The notes: generated by a model not told the origin, from the sequence alone. A stretch of 64,000 nucleotides of DNA from Halovivax asiaticus JCM 14624 (GCF_000337515.1 NZ_AOIQ01000006.1:192265-256264); one strand, 5' to 3'. Shown: positions 1 to 9,136, counted from the stretch's first letter. Translations and numbers: made by a program.

Positions 1-814
1 CCCCCACGAGGACGATGTCGATCTGTTTGTCGAGGACGTTCGCCCCGCGCGTCGCGGTAAGCGGGACGGCGTAGCCGACGAGCCGACGGGCCAGGCCCGG
101 TTCCATCTCCGCGGACGGTTCGTGTGCCTCGTAAACGAGCACGTACATCGCCACGAGGCCGAAGACGGCGGCGATCCCGTACCCGACGACGTAACCGACG
201 AACGCACCCAGCGCACCGAACCCGGCCAGGACGAACGCGACGGCGAAGACGAGGCGACCGACGCCGCCGAGCGCCCTGACGGTCGCGCTGTAGCCGAGTC
301 GGTTCGATCCCTGGAAGACGATCTCCGGAAAAACGGCGAAGGACTTGGCGACGACGAGCAACGCGCCAGCGGCGAAAAACGGTTCCGCGGCCGGTTTCCC
401 GAGGGCCGCGGCGAGCGGTGCCGCGACGACGAACAGGACCCCTCCCACGAAGGAGACGACGGCCAGTTTGTAGCCGAGGACGTGTCGCAGGAGGTGTGGG
501 ATCTGGCCGGGGTCCATCTCGCCGTACTCGGCGATGTAGCGCGCGGCGGACTTCCCGAGTCCGAGATCCGCGGCCAGCTGGACGACCGCCAGCACTCCGA
601 TCGACCAGAACAGGAGCCCGTACGCGTCAGGGTCGAGGAAGACGCGGGCGAGCAGCACCATCAGCAGCGCGCTCGAAAGCATGTACGCCGCTCTGGCGAC
701 GAGCGTCGCGGCGAATCCGCGGACGATGTGATCGAGTGAGCGCATAGAGGCCACCAGCGAGCGTGCCAGCACAGACTGCCGTCGGCGACGTCGACCGGTT
801 CGTCGGGCGGTCAT
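1..814 (-). CDS. Polysaccharide flippase-like membrane protein (C-terminus outside window)
   Basis: The minus-strand frame is open from an ATG at 814 to the left edge, so the protein is truncated at its C-terminal end. About 270 residues are visible. After an Arg-rich start they form repeated hydrophobic membrane segments separated by short charged loops. The loop after the second segment (LADLGLGKSAARYIAEY) is typical of the Wzx/RfbX oligosaccharide flippases of the MOP superfamily, which move lipid-linked sugars across the membrane for S-layer glycosylation or exopolysaccharide. A second in-frame ATG at 745 gives a start just before the first conserved segment and may be the true one; the extra 23 residues are mostly Arg. 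No other glycosylation gene is in view, so the substrate is unknown. Confidence 0.72.
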   Translation of the reverse strand, partial: MTARRTGRRRRRQSVLARSLVASMRSLDHIVRGFAATLVARAAYMLSSALLMVLLARVFLDPDAYGLLFWSIGVLAVVQLAADLGLGKSAARYIAEYGEMDPGQIPHLLRHVLGYKLAVVSFVGGVLFVVAAPLAAALGKPAAEPFFAAGALLVVAKSFAVFPEIVFQGSNRLGYSATVRALGGVGRLVFAVAFVLAGFGALGAFVGYVVGYGIAAVFGLVAMYVLVYEAHEPSAEMEPGLARRLVGYAVPLTATRGANVLDKQIDIVLVG

Positions 815-988
815 AGAATTGTTATCTGGGCCGATCAGCGGGCAGGGAGAGCTTACGAGGCCGATGAATCACACGATGGGCGACCTGCAGCCCACCACCA
901 ACTGATGGCGCCTGGGCCGGTGGCCCGACACCCACGTCGGGTACAAGAACGGACGAGGACAGCCGATCCGATGGTGAAGAGCGCCGCC

Positions 989-1741
989 TCAGAGATAGGA
1001 AGCGTCCCAGCGAGTGGCTTTCCGCTTGTTGCCACAGACGTTACACTCGATGCGACCCATGGCATCCATCGCGTTGTCGAGCGTCTCGCAATTGCCACAG
1101 AACCAGCCGAAGCGGTCGGTTTCGTCGCGGGACTCGTACGCGCTGTAGAACGGCGCCTTCGATCCCCGGTCGGCTTCGCCGTAGCTAACGAACACCGTGG
1201 CGCCGTCTTCGAGGTGCCGTTCTTCGATCGCCCGCCACTCGGCGTCCGCGTCGTCACTCTCCATGTAGACGTTCTCGGTGTACGTGTCCGCACCGATCTG
1301 AATGCTGCGCGTACCCGCGCGTTCGAAGCCGTGTTCCTCGTAGAATCGGGTCCCGTCGTCGTTACCCTCAAGGACGAACCCGCGAATTCGCTCGGCGCCG
1401 GCATCGAGCAACGCTTCCCGCGTGCGGGTCAAAAGCCGAGAACCGAGGCCGGCACCTCGCTCGTCCGGGCGGACGTGCAACCAGTGAAGGTGGCCGATCG
1501 TCTCCACGTCACCGACCACCTCGGACTGACTGAATCCAGCCGGTTGGTCGTTCTCGGCGATCAGGACGATCGTGTCGTCGCTCTCGACGAGATCGGACGT
1601 GGCCTCGTCGCTGTACCACTGTGCCAGGGCATCCTCGATCGTCTCCTCCGAGAGAAAGGACGTGTACGACGCGGTTACCGACTCTTCGGCCATCGACCGA
1701 ATCGCCTCCGTATCTGCCGCGGTTGCCTCGCGAAACTCCAT
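989..1741 (-). CDS. GNAT acetyltransferase fused to a C-terminal zinc ribbon (DUF5816-like)
   Basis: The protein has 250 residues from the ATG at 1741; an in-frame ATG at 1789 would add 16 residues that do not look like the family. Residues 1-150 are a GNAT N-acetyltransferase domain: the acetyl-CoA loop appears as RPDERGAGLGSRLL and is followed by FYEEHGFERAG. The last 65 residues carry two Cys pairs (FCGNC and CNVCGNKRK), a small zinc ribbon resembling the haloarchaeal stand-alone family I recall as DUF5816. GNAT enzymes transfer acetyl from acetyl-CoA to amines; the substrate cannot be read here. The zinc ribbon may bind nucleic acid or a partner protein. The gene stands alone, convergent with no visible partner. 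Confidence 0.8.
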   Translation of the reverse strand: MEFREATAADTEAIRSMAEESVTASYTSFLSEETIEDALAQWYSDEATSDLVESDDTIVLIAENDQPAGFSQSEVVGDVETIGHLHWLHVRPDERGAGLGSRLLTRTREALLDAGAERIRGFVLEGNDDGTRFYEEHGFERAGTRSIQIGADTYTENVYMESDDADAEWRAIEERHLEDGATVFVSYGEADRGSKAPFYSAYESRDETDRFGWFCGNCETLDNAMDAMGRIECNVCGNKRKATRWDASYL

Positions 1742-2041
1742 ATCCGGGCGAATCACAGCCACGTACAAAACGTTCGCCCCCCGACGCACGTTTCGAGGGA
1801 GCCCGCACTCACCACGGCACGGGCGGAAAGATGGTCGCTGGTCCCGCTCTGTGACTGTAGTGTTCCTTTTGTAGCGTCCCCATAGGCAATATCAGCACAG
1901 AAGTGCAAACAGCGGAGACACCCTTCGCCGACCTCCCGGTCAACGCCGACACCACCGGCAGAAACGAGGGCATGTGGGCACGACGCATACGCACCACTAA
2001 CGCAAGCACACTTTATAACCGCGCCAAAAAAAGGACGAAAC
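1742..2041. other. Intergenic region between divergent genes
   Basis: About 300 bases separate the divergent acetyltransferase and deacylase genes. The right end holds the deacylase TATA box. On the left, a T-rich stretch on the minus strand near 1760-1770 may serve the acetyltransferase. The rest shows no convincing reading frame, repeat or RNA structure. Confidence 0.4.
2012..2018 (+). promoter_or_regulatory. TATA box of the deacylase gene
   Basis: TTTATAA lies 24-30 nt before the ATG at 2042, in otherwise GC-rich DNA. This is the archaeal TATA spacing expected for a leaderless or nearly leaderless transcript. Confidence 0.65.
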
Positions 2042-3118
2042 ATGACCGACGGGACGTCGAACGGGGAGCAGCCGGAACCGTTCACGTACGACGGCACGCG
2101 GGTCGAGCCCGGCGAGGCCGTGAACGACCGGTACCGGATCAGTGAGACCTATCTCGGTGACCCGATTCGCGTCCCGGTCACGATCATCAACGGTGCCCAC
2201 GCTGGCCCGACAGTGTTTCTCTCCGCGGCTGCCCACGGGGACGAACTCAACGGCATCGAAGTCGTCCGCGAAGTGGCCCACGACTGGGATCACGCGGACC
2301 TACACGGGACGCTCGTCTGTCTCCCGGTGTTGAACGTCCCGGGCTTCCTCGCACAGGAACGGTATCTGCCCATCTACGATCGGGACCTCAACCGGTCGTT
2401 TCCGGGTCACGAATCCTCTACGAGCGCGAAACGGATGGCGCATCGACTCTTCACCTCGTTCGTCGATCCATGCGATTTCGGCCTCGACTTCCACACGTCG
2501 ACGCGCGGGCGGACGAACATGCTTCACGTTCGGGCAGACACCGACAATCCCGCCGTAAAACGCCTCTCACACGCATTCAGTTCGAACGTAGTCATCGACG
2601 GATCCGGTCCCAGCGGATCGTTGCGCAGGGAGGCGACCGAAGCCGGCGTGCCGACGATCACGATCGAGATGGGCAAAGCCCATCGCTTCCAGCGATCGTT
2701 GATCGATCGAGCGCTGACCGGCGTCGCAAGCGTCCTCGCCGAGGTGGGCTGTCATCCAGATTCCGCCGTCCACTGGCCCGGGTGGCGGACGGTCATCAAC
2801 GATTCGGACGAGAAAACCTGGCTCCGGGCCGACGCCGGTGGCATCGTCGACATGAAGCGCGGCCGCGGCGAGCTCGTCCACGAGGGCGACGTGATCTGTA
2901 CCATCACGAACCCGTTCAAAGAGAAAGACGACATCGTCCCCGTCACGGCACCGTTCACCGGCTTGATCGTCGGCGTCCTGGAGAACCCGGTCGTCTACCC
3001 CGGCAATCCCGTCTGCCACCTCGTCGCGCTCGACGACACCACCTTACGGGCGCTCGAACACGAAATCGAATCCTCGCTCTCGATCTTTGCCGGCGGACGC
3101 GGTCGAAACGACGGCTGA
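2042..3118 (+). CDS. Succinylglutamate desuccinylase/aspartoacylase family protein
   Basis: This 358-residue protein belongs to the AstE/AspA zinc carboxypeptidase-like superfamily, which removes acyl groups from N-acylated amino acids or similar amides. The zinc site is visible: AAAHGDE near residue 60 gives the first His and Glu, DFHTSTRG near residue 150 gives the second His, and TIEMGK near 220 carries the catalytic-type Glu. The C-terminal 110 residues ([18 protein letters not shown] onward) form a barrel-sandwich-like tail typical of the prokaryotic DUF-type members, not of true mammalian aspartoacylase. The true substrate is not predictable from sequence. Its own TATA box sits upstream and the sdh operon follows 172 nt later, so it is probably monocistronic. 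Confidence 0.85.
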   Translation: MTDGTSNGEQPEPFTYDGTRVEPGEAVNDRYRISETYLGDPIRVPVTIINGAHAGPTVFLSAAAHGDELNGIEVVREVAHDWDHADLHGTLVCLPVLNVPGFLAQERYLPIYDRDLNRSFPGHESSTSAKRMAHRLFTSFVDPCDFGLDFHTSTRGRTNMLHVRADTDNPAVKRLSHAFSSNVVIDGSGPSGSLRREATEAGVPTITIEMGKAHRFQRSLIDRALTGVASVLAEVGCHPDSAVHWPGWRTVINDSDEKTWLRADAGGIVDMKRGRGELVHEGDVICTITNPFKEKDDIVPVTAPFTGLIVGVLENPVVYPGNPVCHLVALDDTTLRALEHEIESSLSIFAGGRGRNDG

Positions 3119-3253
3119 AACGGTAGTTGTGTTCCCCTCCCGTGCACACCGACGATTTGTACCCGATTGCTGGACCGTACCGTGTGTCGGAGACAGTGAT
3201 TCTCCTCAAGATTTGGTTTCCGGCAACGGCGGCGCCCAGCGACGGAAAGTAAC

Positions 3254-3260
3254 TACTATA
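3254..3260 (+). promoter_or_regulatory. Probable promoter of the sdhCDBA operon
   Basis: An A/T-rich element (CTACTATACC context) lies about 31-37 nt before the sdhC ATG at 3291. It is the only TATA-like stretch in the 172-nt gap before the operon. All four sdh genes follow with gaps of no more than 2 nt. Confidence 0.5.
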
Positions 3261-3290
3261 CCACCGGGGTTCGACGCATCTGGTGAGAGT

Positions 3291-3716
3291 ATGAGCGAGT
3301 CTTACAACCGTGGCCTGATCGAAGACTTCGGTCGGTGGCGGGAGTTCGCGCCCGGGATGTGGGCGTGGATCCTCCACAAGTTCACCGGCTGGATTCTCAT
3401 CGGCTACCTGTTTACCCACATCGCCGTGCTGAGCAACGCGCTCGGCGCCGCCGGTAACGAGGCGAAGATCGCTGCCGGGGAGGACATCTATACGACGACG
3501 CTGCAGGGACTCGAAGGGCTGTTCCTCATTCGCGTCCTCGAAGTCGGCCTGCTCGCGGTCGCCGTCTTCCACATCTTGAACGGTGTCCGACTCCTGATGA
3601 TCGACCTCGGTATCGGACTGGAAGCCCAGGACAAGAGCTTCTACATCTCGCTGGTCGTCACCGCGGCGATCACGGTCGCGAGCGTGCCGACCTTCATGAC
3701 AGGGGTGGGCGCCTGA
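3291..3716 (+). CDS. sdhC: Succinate dehydrogenase cytochrome b556 subunit SdhC
   Basis: SdhC has 141 residues and is the first gene of the sdhCDBA operon. It is an integral membrane subunit that anchors the catalytic SdhAB dimer and takes part in quinone reduction. Three hydrophobic segments are visible, and the region [13 protein letters not shown] near residues 22-34 is the conserved entry to the first helix, followed by a His (LFTHI) suited to heme ligation. The start was placed at ATG 3291 because upstream in-frame codons run through the promoter and do not resemble the family. Its TGA shares one base with the sdhD ATG, so the two are translationally coupled. Confidence 0.9.
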   Translation: MSESYNRGLIEDFGRWREFAPGMWAWILHKFTGWILIGYLFTHIAVLSNALGAAGNEAKIAAGEDIYTTTLQGLEGLFLIRVLEVGLLAVAVFHILNGVRLLMIDLGIGLEAQDKSFYISLVVTAAITVASVPTFMTGVGA

Positions 3717-4081
3717 TGGCCGAACGCTACTCCAGTTTCACCCCCGGCGGCACCGGCTGGCTGCTCCAGCGCGTGACCGCTGCGTTCCTCGTGGTGACGC
3801 TCGCGTTTCACTTCTTCCTGCTTCACTTCGTCAATCACGCCTACGAGATCACGTTCGCTGGCACGCAGATGCGCATGGAGAACGTTGGCTACCTGATCAC
3901 GATGGTTCTCTTCCTCTGGGCAGCCGCGTTCCACGGAGTCAACGGCGTCTACAACGCGCTCGTCAACCAGGGACTCTCCGGGACGCCAAAGCGGATCGTG
4001 CTCGCAGTACTGAGTCTCGCCGGCCTGGCACTGGTCGCACAGGGAACCTACGTGGCACTCGTCATGAACGGGATGATATAA
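3716..4081 (+). CDS. sdhD: Succinate dehydrogenase membrane anchor subunit SdhD
   Basis: SdhD has 121 residues with three predicted membrane helices. It pairs with SdhC to form the membrane anchor of complex II. The N-terminus (GGTGWLLQRVTAAFLVV) and the histidines in the first helix region (FHFFLLHFVNHAY) fit quinone/heme-binding anchor subunits of the archaeal SdhD type. The stop codon overlaps the sdhB start at 4081, indicating tight coupling. Function follows from operon position and hydropathy, since anchor subunits diverge strongly in sequence. Confidence 0.88.
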   Translation: MAERYSSFTPGGTGWLLQRVTAAFLVVTLAFHFFLLHFVNHAYEITFAGTQMRMENVGYLITMVLFLWAAAFHGVNGVYNALVNQGLSGTPKRIVLAVLSLAGLALVAQGTYVALVMNGMI

Positions 4082-4971
4082 TGAGCACCCAACAGGAACA
4101 ACCGACGGACGCCGACGACGCTGGAACAGGGCAGGCAGACGACGCGGCGGACGCCGGTCCCTCCCCGCAGGATCGCCGAATGGACAAGAAGGCTGATCGG
4201 CGGATCGAACGGGAACGAGCGGCGGGCGCGACCGACGCCGACGCCGAGACGGTCCACCTGAAGGTGTTCCGGTACGATCCGGAAGTCGAGGGGAAGCAGG
4301 AACCACGGTTCGACGACTTCCACGTTCCCTTCGAGAAGGGGATGACCGTCCTCGACGCGCTGATCTACGCGCGCGACGAGTTCGATCCCTCGCTCACCTT
4401 CCGACACTCCTGCCGACAGGCGGTCTGTGGCTCGGACGCGTTCTTCGTCAACGGCCGTCAACGTCTGGGCTGTCAGACACAGATTTCGGATCTCGACGGC
4501 CCGGTGCGCGTCGAACCGCTCCCCCACCAGGACGTGGTCAAGGACCTCGTCGTGGACATGGAGCACTTCTACGAGCAGATGCACGCGGTCGAACCGTACT
4601 TCCAGGAAGAAGACCTCCCGGACGGCGACCTCGAAGAACAATATCAGACCCGGGAGAACCGCGAGAAGGTCAAGATGTCAACGCGCTGTATCTGGTGTGG
4701 CGCGTGCATGTCCTCGTGTAACATCGCGGCGGGCGACAACGAGTACCTCGGCCCGGCGGCGATCAACAAGGCCTACCGCTTCGCCATGGACGACCGCGAG
4801 GGCGAGGAACTCAAAGAGCACCGACTACGCATCATGGAGCAAGAACACGGCGTCTGGCGCTGTCAGACGCAGTTCTCCTGCACCGAGGTGTGTCCGAAAG
4901 ACATCCCCCTCACCGAGCACATTCAGGAACTCAAGCGTGAGGCGGTCAAGAAGAACCTGAAATTCTGGTAA
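4081..4971 (+). CDS. sdhB: Succinate dehydrogenase iron-sulfur subunit SdhB
   Basis: SdhB (296 residues) carries electrons from the SdhA flavin to quinone. The N-terminal ferredoxin-like domain has SCRQAVCGSDAFF and a later Cys (RLGC). As in E. coli SdhB, the third position of the [2Fe-2S] motif is Asp, not Cys. The C-terminal domain has CIWCGACMSSC and CQTQFSCTEVCP, the ligands expected for [4Fe-4S] and [3Fe-4S] clusters. An acidic, low-complexity extension of about 55 residues precedes the ferredoxin domain, a common halophile adaptation. It overlaps sdhD by one base and lies 2 nt before sdhA. Confidence 0.95.
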   Translation: MSTQQEQPTDADDAGTGQADDAADAGPSPQDRRMDKKADRRIERERAAGATDADAETVHLKVFRYDPEVEGKQEPRFDDFHVPFEKGMTVLDALIYARDEFDPSLTFRHSCRQAVCGSDAFFVNGRQRLGCQTQISDLDGPVRVEPLPHQDVVKDLVVDMEHFYEQMHAVEPYFQEEDLPDGDLEEQYQTRENREKVKMSTRCIWCGACMSSCNIAAGDNEYLGPAAINKAYRFAMDDREGEELKEHRLRIMEQEHGVWRCQTQFSCTEVCPKDIPLTEHIQELKREAVKKNLKFW

Positions 4972-4973
4972 CC

Positions 4974-6824
4974 ATGTACGAACACGACGTCATCGTAGTT
5001 GGCGCCGGCGGCGCCGGGCTCCGCGCGGCGATCGCCGCACACGAAGCCGGAGCGGACGTGGCGATGGTCACGAAACTCCACCCGGTCCGCAGCCACACCG
5101 GCGCGGCCGAGGGGGGTATCAACGCCGCGATCCGCGACGGCGACGACTGGGAACTGCACGCCTACGACACCATGAAGGGGTCGGACTACCTCGGCGACGC
5201 GCCAGCGATCGAGACGCTGGCACAGGACTCGCCCGAGGACACGATCACCTTAGAACACTGGGGGATGCCGTTCTCCCGCGAGGAGGACGGCACCGTCTCC
5301 CAGCGACCGTTCGGCGGCCTCTCCTTCCCGCGGACGACCTACGCCGGGGCCGAAACCGGTCACCACCTGCTGCACACGATGTACGAGCAGGTCGTCAAGC
5401 GCGGGATCCAGGTCTACGACGAGTGGTACGTGATGAACCTCGCCGTGACGGACGAGCCCGATCCGAACGATCGATCCTGTCACGGCGTCGTCGCCTACGA
5501 CGTCCAGTCGGGACAGATACAGGGCTTCAAAGCGAACGACGGAGTCATCCTCGCGACCGGTGGGCCCGGTCAGGCCTTCGATCACACGACGAACGCCGTC
5601 TCCTGTACCGGTGACGGCCAGGCGATGGCCTATCGTGCTGGCGTCCCGCTCGAGGACATGGAGTTCGTCCAGTTCCACCCGACGACGCTGCCCAGCACTG
5701 GCGTCCTCATCTCCGAGGGTGTCCGTGGCGAGGGCGGCATCCTCTACAACGAGGACGGCGAGCGGTTCATGTTCGAACACGGCTACGCCAACAACGACGG
5801 CGAGCTCGCCTCTCGAGACGTCGTTTCGCGGGCGGAACTCACCGAGGTCAACGAGGGACGCGGCGTCGAAGACGAGTACGTCAACCTCGACATGCGCCAC
5901 CTCGGCGAAGAACGCATCATGGACCGCCTCGAGAACATTCTGCACCTCGCGGAGGACTTCGAGGGCGTCGACGGCCTCGTCGAACCGATGCCGGTCAAGC
6001 CGGGCCAGCACTACGAGATGGGCGGCATCGAGACCGACGAAAACGGCGCTACCTGCGTCGACGGCCTCTACGCCGCCGGCGAGTGCGCCTGCGTCTCCGT
6101 TCACGGTGCGAACCGCCTCGGTGGCAACGCGCTGCCCGAGCTCATCGTCTTCGGCAAGCGCGCCGGCCGCCACGCCGCGGGCGAGGAGCTGGGAGCGGCC
6201 GAGATTCTGACGGGTTACGGCGACGACGTCGAAGACGAGACCGACGTCGGGGCACCCGTCGAGCCGGGCCTCGCAGGCATCGACGAGACGAGTCCCGCAA
6301 GCGGTGTCGCAGCCGACGGCAGCGGACAGACGATGGCAAGCGACGCCGTCCTGGAGCAGGCGGTCGAGGCCGAACGCACCCGCGTCGACCACCTGATGGA
6401 TACCGACGACGGTGTCAACCACGCCGACATCCGCTCGAAGCTCCAGCGAGCGATGACGGACTACGTCAACGTCTTCCGCACGGAAGACGGTGTCAAGAAG
6501 GCCCTCGAGATCATTCGTGAGTGCCGCGAGGAGTACCAGCGCGTCGGCGTCTCGGATCCCTCCCGGACGTTCAACACGGATCTGCAGATGACCTACGAGA
6601 CGCGCAACCTGATCGACGTCGCCGAGACGATCGCCCTCGGGGCGCTCGTCCGCAACGAGTTCCGCGGTGCCCACTGGCGCCAGGAGAACCAGATTCGCGA
6701 CGACGAAAACTGGCTCAAACACACGATGATCACCTGGGACGACGGTGCACCGTCGATCTGGTATCGCCCGGTGATCCTCGAAGGCGAAGAGAAGACCTAC
6801 GAGCCGAAGGTTCGCAGCTACTGA
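4974..6824 (+). CDS. sdhA: Succinate dehydrogenase flavoprotein subunit SdhA
   Basis: SdhA (616 residues) oxidises succinate to fumarate in the TCA cycle and respiratory chain. The N-terminal dinucleotide-binding loop is VVGAGGAGLRAAIA. The His of RSHTGAAEGGI is the usual covalent FAD attachment site. Substrate-site motifs HPTTLPSTGVLISEGVRG and GANRLGGNALPE are present. An acidic insert of about 55 residues near 415-475 lies between the FAD domain and the helical C-terminal domain and is longer than in bacterial homologues. It is the last gene of the operon; the convergent XapX gene ends 61 nt downstream. Confidence 0.96.
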   Translation: MYEHDVIVVGAGGAGLRAAIAAHEAGADVAMVTKLHPVRSHTGAAEGGINAAIRDGDDWELHAYDTMKGSDYLGDAPAIETLAQDSPEDTITLEHWGMPFSREEDGTVSQRPFGGLSFPRTTYAGAETGHHLLHTMYEQVVKRGIQVYDEWYVMNLAVTDEPDPNDRSCHGVVAYDVQSGQIQGFKANDGVILATGGPGQAFDHTTNAVSCTGDGQAMAYRAGVPLEDMEFVQFHPTTLPSTGVLISEGVRGEGGILYNEDGERFMFEHGYANNDGELASRDVVSRAELTEVNEGRGVEDEYVNLDMRHLGEERIMDRLENILHLAEDFEGVDGLVEPMPVKPGQHYEMGGIETDENGATCVDGLYAAGECACVSVHGANRLGGNALPELIVFGKRAGRHAAGEELGAAEILTGYGDDVEDETDVGAPVEPGLAGIDETSPASGVAADGSGQTMASDAVLEQAVEAERTRVDHLMDTDDGVNHADIRSKLQRAMTDYVNVFRTEDGVKKALEIIRECREEYQRVGVSDPSRTFNTDLQMTYETRNLIDVAETIALGALVRNEFRGAHWRQENQIRDDENWLKHTMITWDDGAPSIWYRPVILEGEEKTYEPKVRSY

Positions 6825-6885
6825 TCGTCCCGACGTCGGAATTTGCACCACGCCGGTCCGAGAACGCAGTCTTTTCGACGATCCG

Positions 6886-7092
6886 TTAGAAGCCGAGTGC
6901 CTCGACGAGATTGATACTGATTCCCAGTGCCCCGACGAGTTTGTACCCGAGGAAGATGCCAACGATCCCGAGGAGCCCAGGTAATTCCGGTGGGGCGGGG
7001 ATCGGAATCGAAAGCATTCGGAACACTCCACCAGTGAGCACACCCGTTGCCAGTGCGAAGACGGCGAGTTGTGTCGTCATCGATTCGAGCAT
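6886..7092 (-). CDS. XapX domain membrane protein
   Basis: This 68-residue protein consists of two hydrophobic helices around a conserved Pro-rich turn (IPIPAPPELPGLLGIVG followed by IFLGYKLV), the signature of the short XapX family. XapX proteins are small membrane proteins, first noted near xanthosine phosphorylase genes, with no established biochemical role. An in-frame ATG five codons in (7077) is an alternative start. The gene is convergent with sdhA and has no obvious partner. Confidence 0.8.
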   Translation of the reverse strand: MLESMTTQLAVFALATGVLTGGVFRMLSIPIPAPPELPGLLGIVGIFLGYKLVGALGISINLVEALGF

Positions 7093-7257
7093 GGGGAGAG
7101 GCTACCTAAAGTGATGCGCACAACGTGACACCCAGTGCCGGCGACGATTGGACTGCGAGCAGCGCTGGGTTGCGAAGCCGTACACAGATCGACAGCAACC
7201 AGTTTTCGTTCAAAATCGATACGGCCACAGGTTCGGGAACCGCTGATCGACACGCTC

Positions 7258-8067
7258 TCAGAGTTCGATTCGCTCGACCAGTTGTTCGCGGTTCTCGTTA
7301 GTGTTGACCGCGACGATTCGGACGTGGTCTTCGAGCATCGACCGCTCGAGTTTGGCCTTCAGGAGGTTGTCGACCTGATAGACGCCGGCGGCGTTCGTCA
7401 TCGCGATCTCGACCATGACGGGGCTCGATTCGCCCTCGTGGAGCGAGACGCGACTGATCGCCTGGCTGGAAAGCGTGTTGATTCCGCGGCCACCCTGCTC
7501 GTACGGGATGCGCGAGCGCCCGCGTTCCATATCGAGTGCATCCGCGACCCGAATGACGCCGGCTTCGAGCGTCAACGGATCGACAGGGGTGTGGTGACAG
7601 AGGATCGCGTGCAGGACTTCACCCTTTACCCTGACGGCATCGACGGTGTCGTAGAACTCGGGGAGGATTCGATCGAGGATGTCCGAGGCGAGCGGAACGG
7701 AGTAGAACGGGTGGCGATCCCGGTGGACAACGTGCCCGACGTCGTGCAACGTAGCCGCGAGGGCGATTATCACGGCCTCATCGGCTTCGGCGAGTCCCTG
7801 CTGACGAGCCCCGTTGAAGGTCACTGAGCTGGCTTTAAGCAAATCGTACAAACACAGCGCCCGGTTACGAACGATTTCGATGTGTTTTGGTCCGTGATCG
7901 TTGTATCGCATCCGATCGACGGCGTTGACGTTCTGGGCCTCGAGAAATGTCTGAATCTCAGCGTCGTCGGCGATAAACTCGAGAATCGAGTTGACGGGCC
8001 CGTCGGGAAAGGCGTGGGCTGCGTCGGGGTCGTAGGTCCGGTACCCTTCGCTCGTCGGTTCGGTCAT
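7258..8067 (-). CDS. HD domain phosphohydrolase-like protein
   Basis: The 269-residue protein carries an HD-superfamily metal site: His in HGPKHIE near residue 60, HDVGH near residue 105, then CHHTP near 155 and a later Asp in RVADALDME. HD proteins hydrolyse phosphomonoesters or phosphodiesters of nucleotides; the substrate is not predictable. The C-terminal 80 residues (ISRVSLHEGE onward) look like a small alpha/beta regulatory domain. The ATG at 8067 is preferred because the longer frame to 8112 adds a basic stretch atypical of the family. The gene is divergent from tatA. Confidence 0.78.
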   Translation of the reverse strand: MTEPTSEGYRTYDPDAAHAFPDGPVNSILEFIADDAEIQTFLEAQNVNAVDRMRYNDHGPKHIEIVRNRALCLYDLLKASSVTFNGARQQGLAEADEAVIIALAATLHDVGHVVHRDRHPFYSVPLASDILDRILPEFYDTVDAVRVKGEVLHAILCHHTPVDPLTLEAGVIRVADALDMERGRSRIPYEQGGRGINTLSSQAISRVSLHEGESSPVMVEIAMTNAAGVYQVDNLLKAKLERSMLEDHVRIVAVNTNENREQLVERIEL

Positions 8068-8320
8068 ACCCGATTCTCGACTGGCACGGCCAAAAGCCCA
8101 CCGCACAGCCACCGAAGGGGAGACAGCTCACCCGCTGAATTCAGTCGTGGCCAGCCATCGACAACTGGACGATTGAGATCGGTTCCAATGCACTGGCAAT
8201 CGAACACGCAACGCCAATAATACTGCATTTCCAACCCCACACACTACGGCCCCACCTATTGTAAATAAGTAGTATGGGAAACAGATCACTCGTTCGCGGG
8301 ACCGCGCGCTCCAAAAAGGT

Positions 8321-8326
8321 TATAAT
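8321..8326 (+). promoter_or_regulatory. TATA box of tatA
   Basis: TATAAT lies 27-32 nt before the ATG at 8353. This spacing argues against a start at 8326, which would overlap the TATA element. Confidence 0.65.
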
Positions 8327-8352
8327 TGCCAGTCGATAAGGATCGGATAGAG

Positions 8353-8664
8353 ATGGTACCCGAAACCATACCACTGTTCGTGCCAATGCCGGGTGCGATG
8401 GAGCTTGGCGTGATCCTGTTCATCGCCATCCTGTTGTTCGGCGCCAACAAGATCCCGAAGCTAGCTCGATCCACCGGTGAAGCCATGGGCGAATTCCAGA
8501 AGGGGCGAGAAAAGGTCGAGACGGAACTCGAAGAAATGCGTGAAACCGGAAACTACGACGACTCGTCGTCCGACGATGACTTCGTCGACACCGAGCCCGT
8601 CACGTCGGAGGACGGCTCAGACACGACGACCGCGGAGGAGAGCACCGAAGCGGAATCCCAATAA
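8353..8664 (+). CDS. tatA: Twin-arginine translocase subunit TatA/TatE family
   Basis: The 103-residue protein has a short N-terminal segment with a single membrane helix (MELGVILFIAILLFGANK), the FG hinge, and an amphipathic helix (LARSTGEAMGEFQKG). The rest is an acidic Asp/Ser/Glu tail. TatA oligomers form the conduit through which folded proteins with RR signals cross the membrane. Haloarchaea send most of their secretome by Tat, and this window contains several likely substrates (31884, 40613, 51484 and 60859). No tatC lies nearby. The start at 8353 was chosen because of the promoter spacing. Confidence 0.9.
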   Translation: MVPETIPLFVPMPGAMELGVILFIAILLFGANKIPKLARSTGEAMGEFQKGREKVETELEEMRETGNYDDSSSDDDFVDTEPVTSEDGSDTTTAEESTEAESQ

Positions 8665-8677
8665 TCTGTTTTCGCCG

Positions 8678-8750
8678 GGACGTGTGGCCTAGCGGAGAGG
8701 GCAGAAGGTTCCTAACCTTCTGATCACGGGTTCGAATCCCGTCACGTCCG
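8678..8750 (+). tRNA. tRNA-Arg (anticodon CCT)
   Basis: A complete 73-nt cloverleaf is readable. The acceptor stem GGACGTG pairs with CACGTCC and is followed by discriminator G. The anticodon stem GAAGG/CCTTC encloses the loop TTCCTAA, giving anticodon CCT (reads AGG). The T stem ACGGG/CCCGT encloses TTCGAAT. CCA is not encoded and no intron is present. The gene starts 13 nt after tatA and may be processed from its transcript; a run of T follows the 3' end. Confidence 0.95.
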
Positions 8751-9136
8751 TTTTCCACCGAGCGGATCCCCACCACGCCCGTTCACCGTTACCTCCGTCA
8801 ATGGAACGCGTGTGACGGCAGCGGATGTGGGTAGTGGCGGGCGCGGCGGAAATGCACCCGGCGCTCGCCCCTAAACCACAAATTATTGATGATTCTAACG
8901 GCGAGGAGCGACAGAAGGTATCACCACAATCACGAAAACGTGTTGAAGCGTGTGGAAAAATATAACCTAACTGGGTGGACAGTACAAGATATCAATGAAT
9001 CGCAGGCTGGGGGCAGGTACCGCGTTCGGTGATGGCCACCTGAGATGGAGGGAAGGCGAGTGCGACGACGAATCCGTTATCAGGACCGATAATCTACGGA
9101 TGAAACTTTTTACGGGGGAGTACTTCGGGGGCGTTA
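8751..9136. other. Intergenic region upstream of the pilus-like locus
   Basis: This 386-base gap is lower in GC than its surroundings. It contains two TATA-like elements: AAAAATATAA near 8957-8966 and CTTTTTA at 9106-9112. A 50-codon frame opens at ATG 8995, about 30 nt after the first element, and ends at 9147, overlapping the ATPase start out of frame. It has no recognisable motif, so it is not called as a gene here. No RNA gene or repeat was recognised. Confidence 0.4.
9106..9112 (+). promoter_or_regulatory. TATA box of the pilus-like operon
   Basis: CTTTTTA lies 25-31 nt before the ATG at 9137, consistent with a leaderless start for the first gene of the operon. A second, stronger-looking element 150 nt further upstream could give a longer transcript. 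Confidence 0.55.

Noticed and set aside
905-1885. A 326-codon plus-strand frame opposite the GNAT gene
   Set aside because: The minus strand holds the GNAT and zinc-ribbon motifs; the plus frame is a shadow.
5250-7043. A 597-codon frame antisense to sdhA
   Set aside because: It mirrors the well-conserved SdhA coding sequence, has no recognisable motif, and crosses the XapX gene.
8678-8750. tRNA-Arg as an integration site for a mobile element
   Set aside because: No integrase, no repeated tRNA 3' end and no change in gene content were seen downstream.
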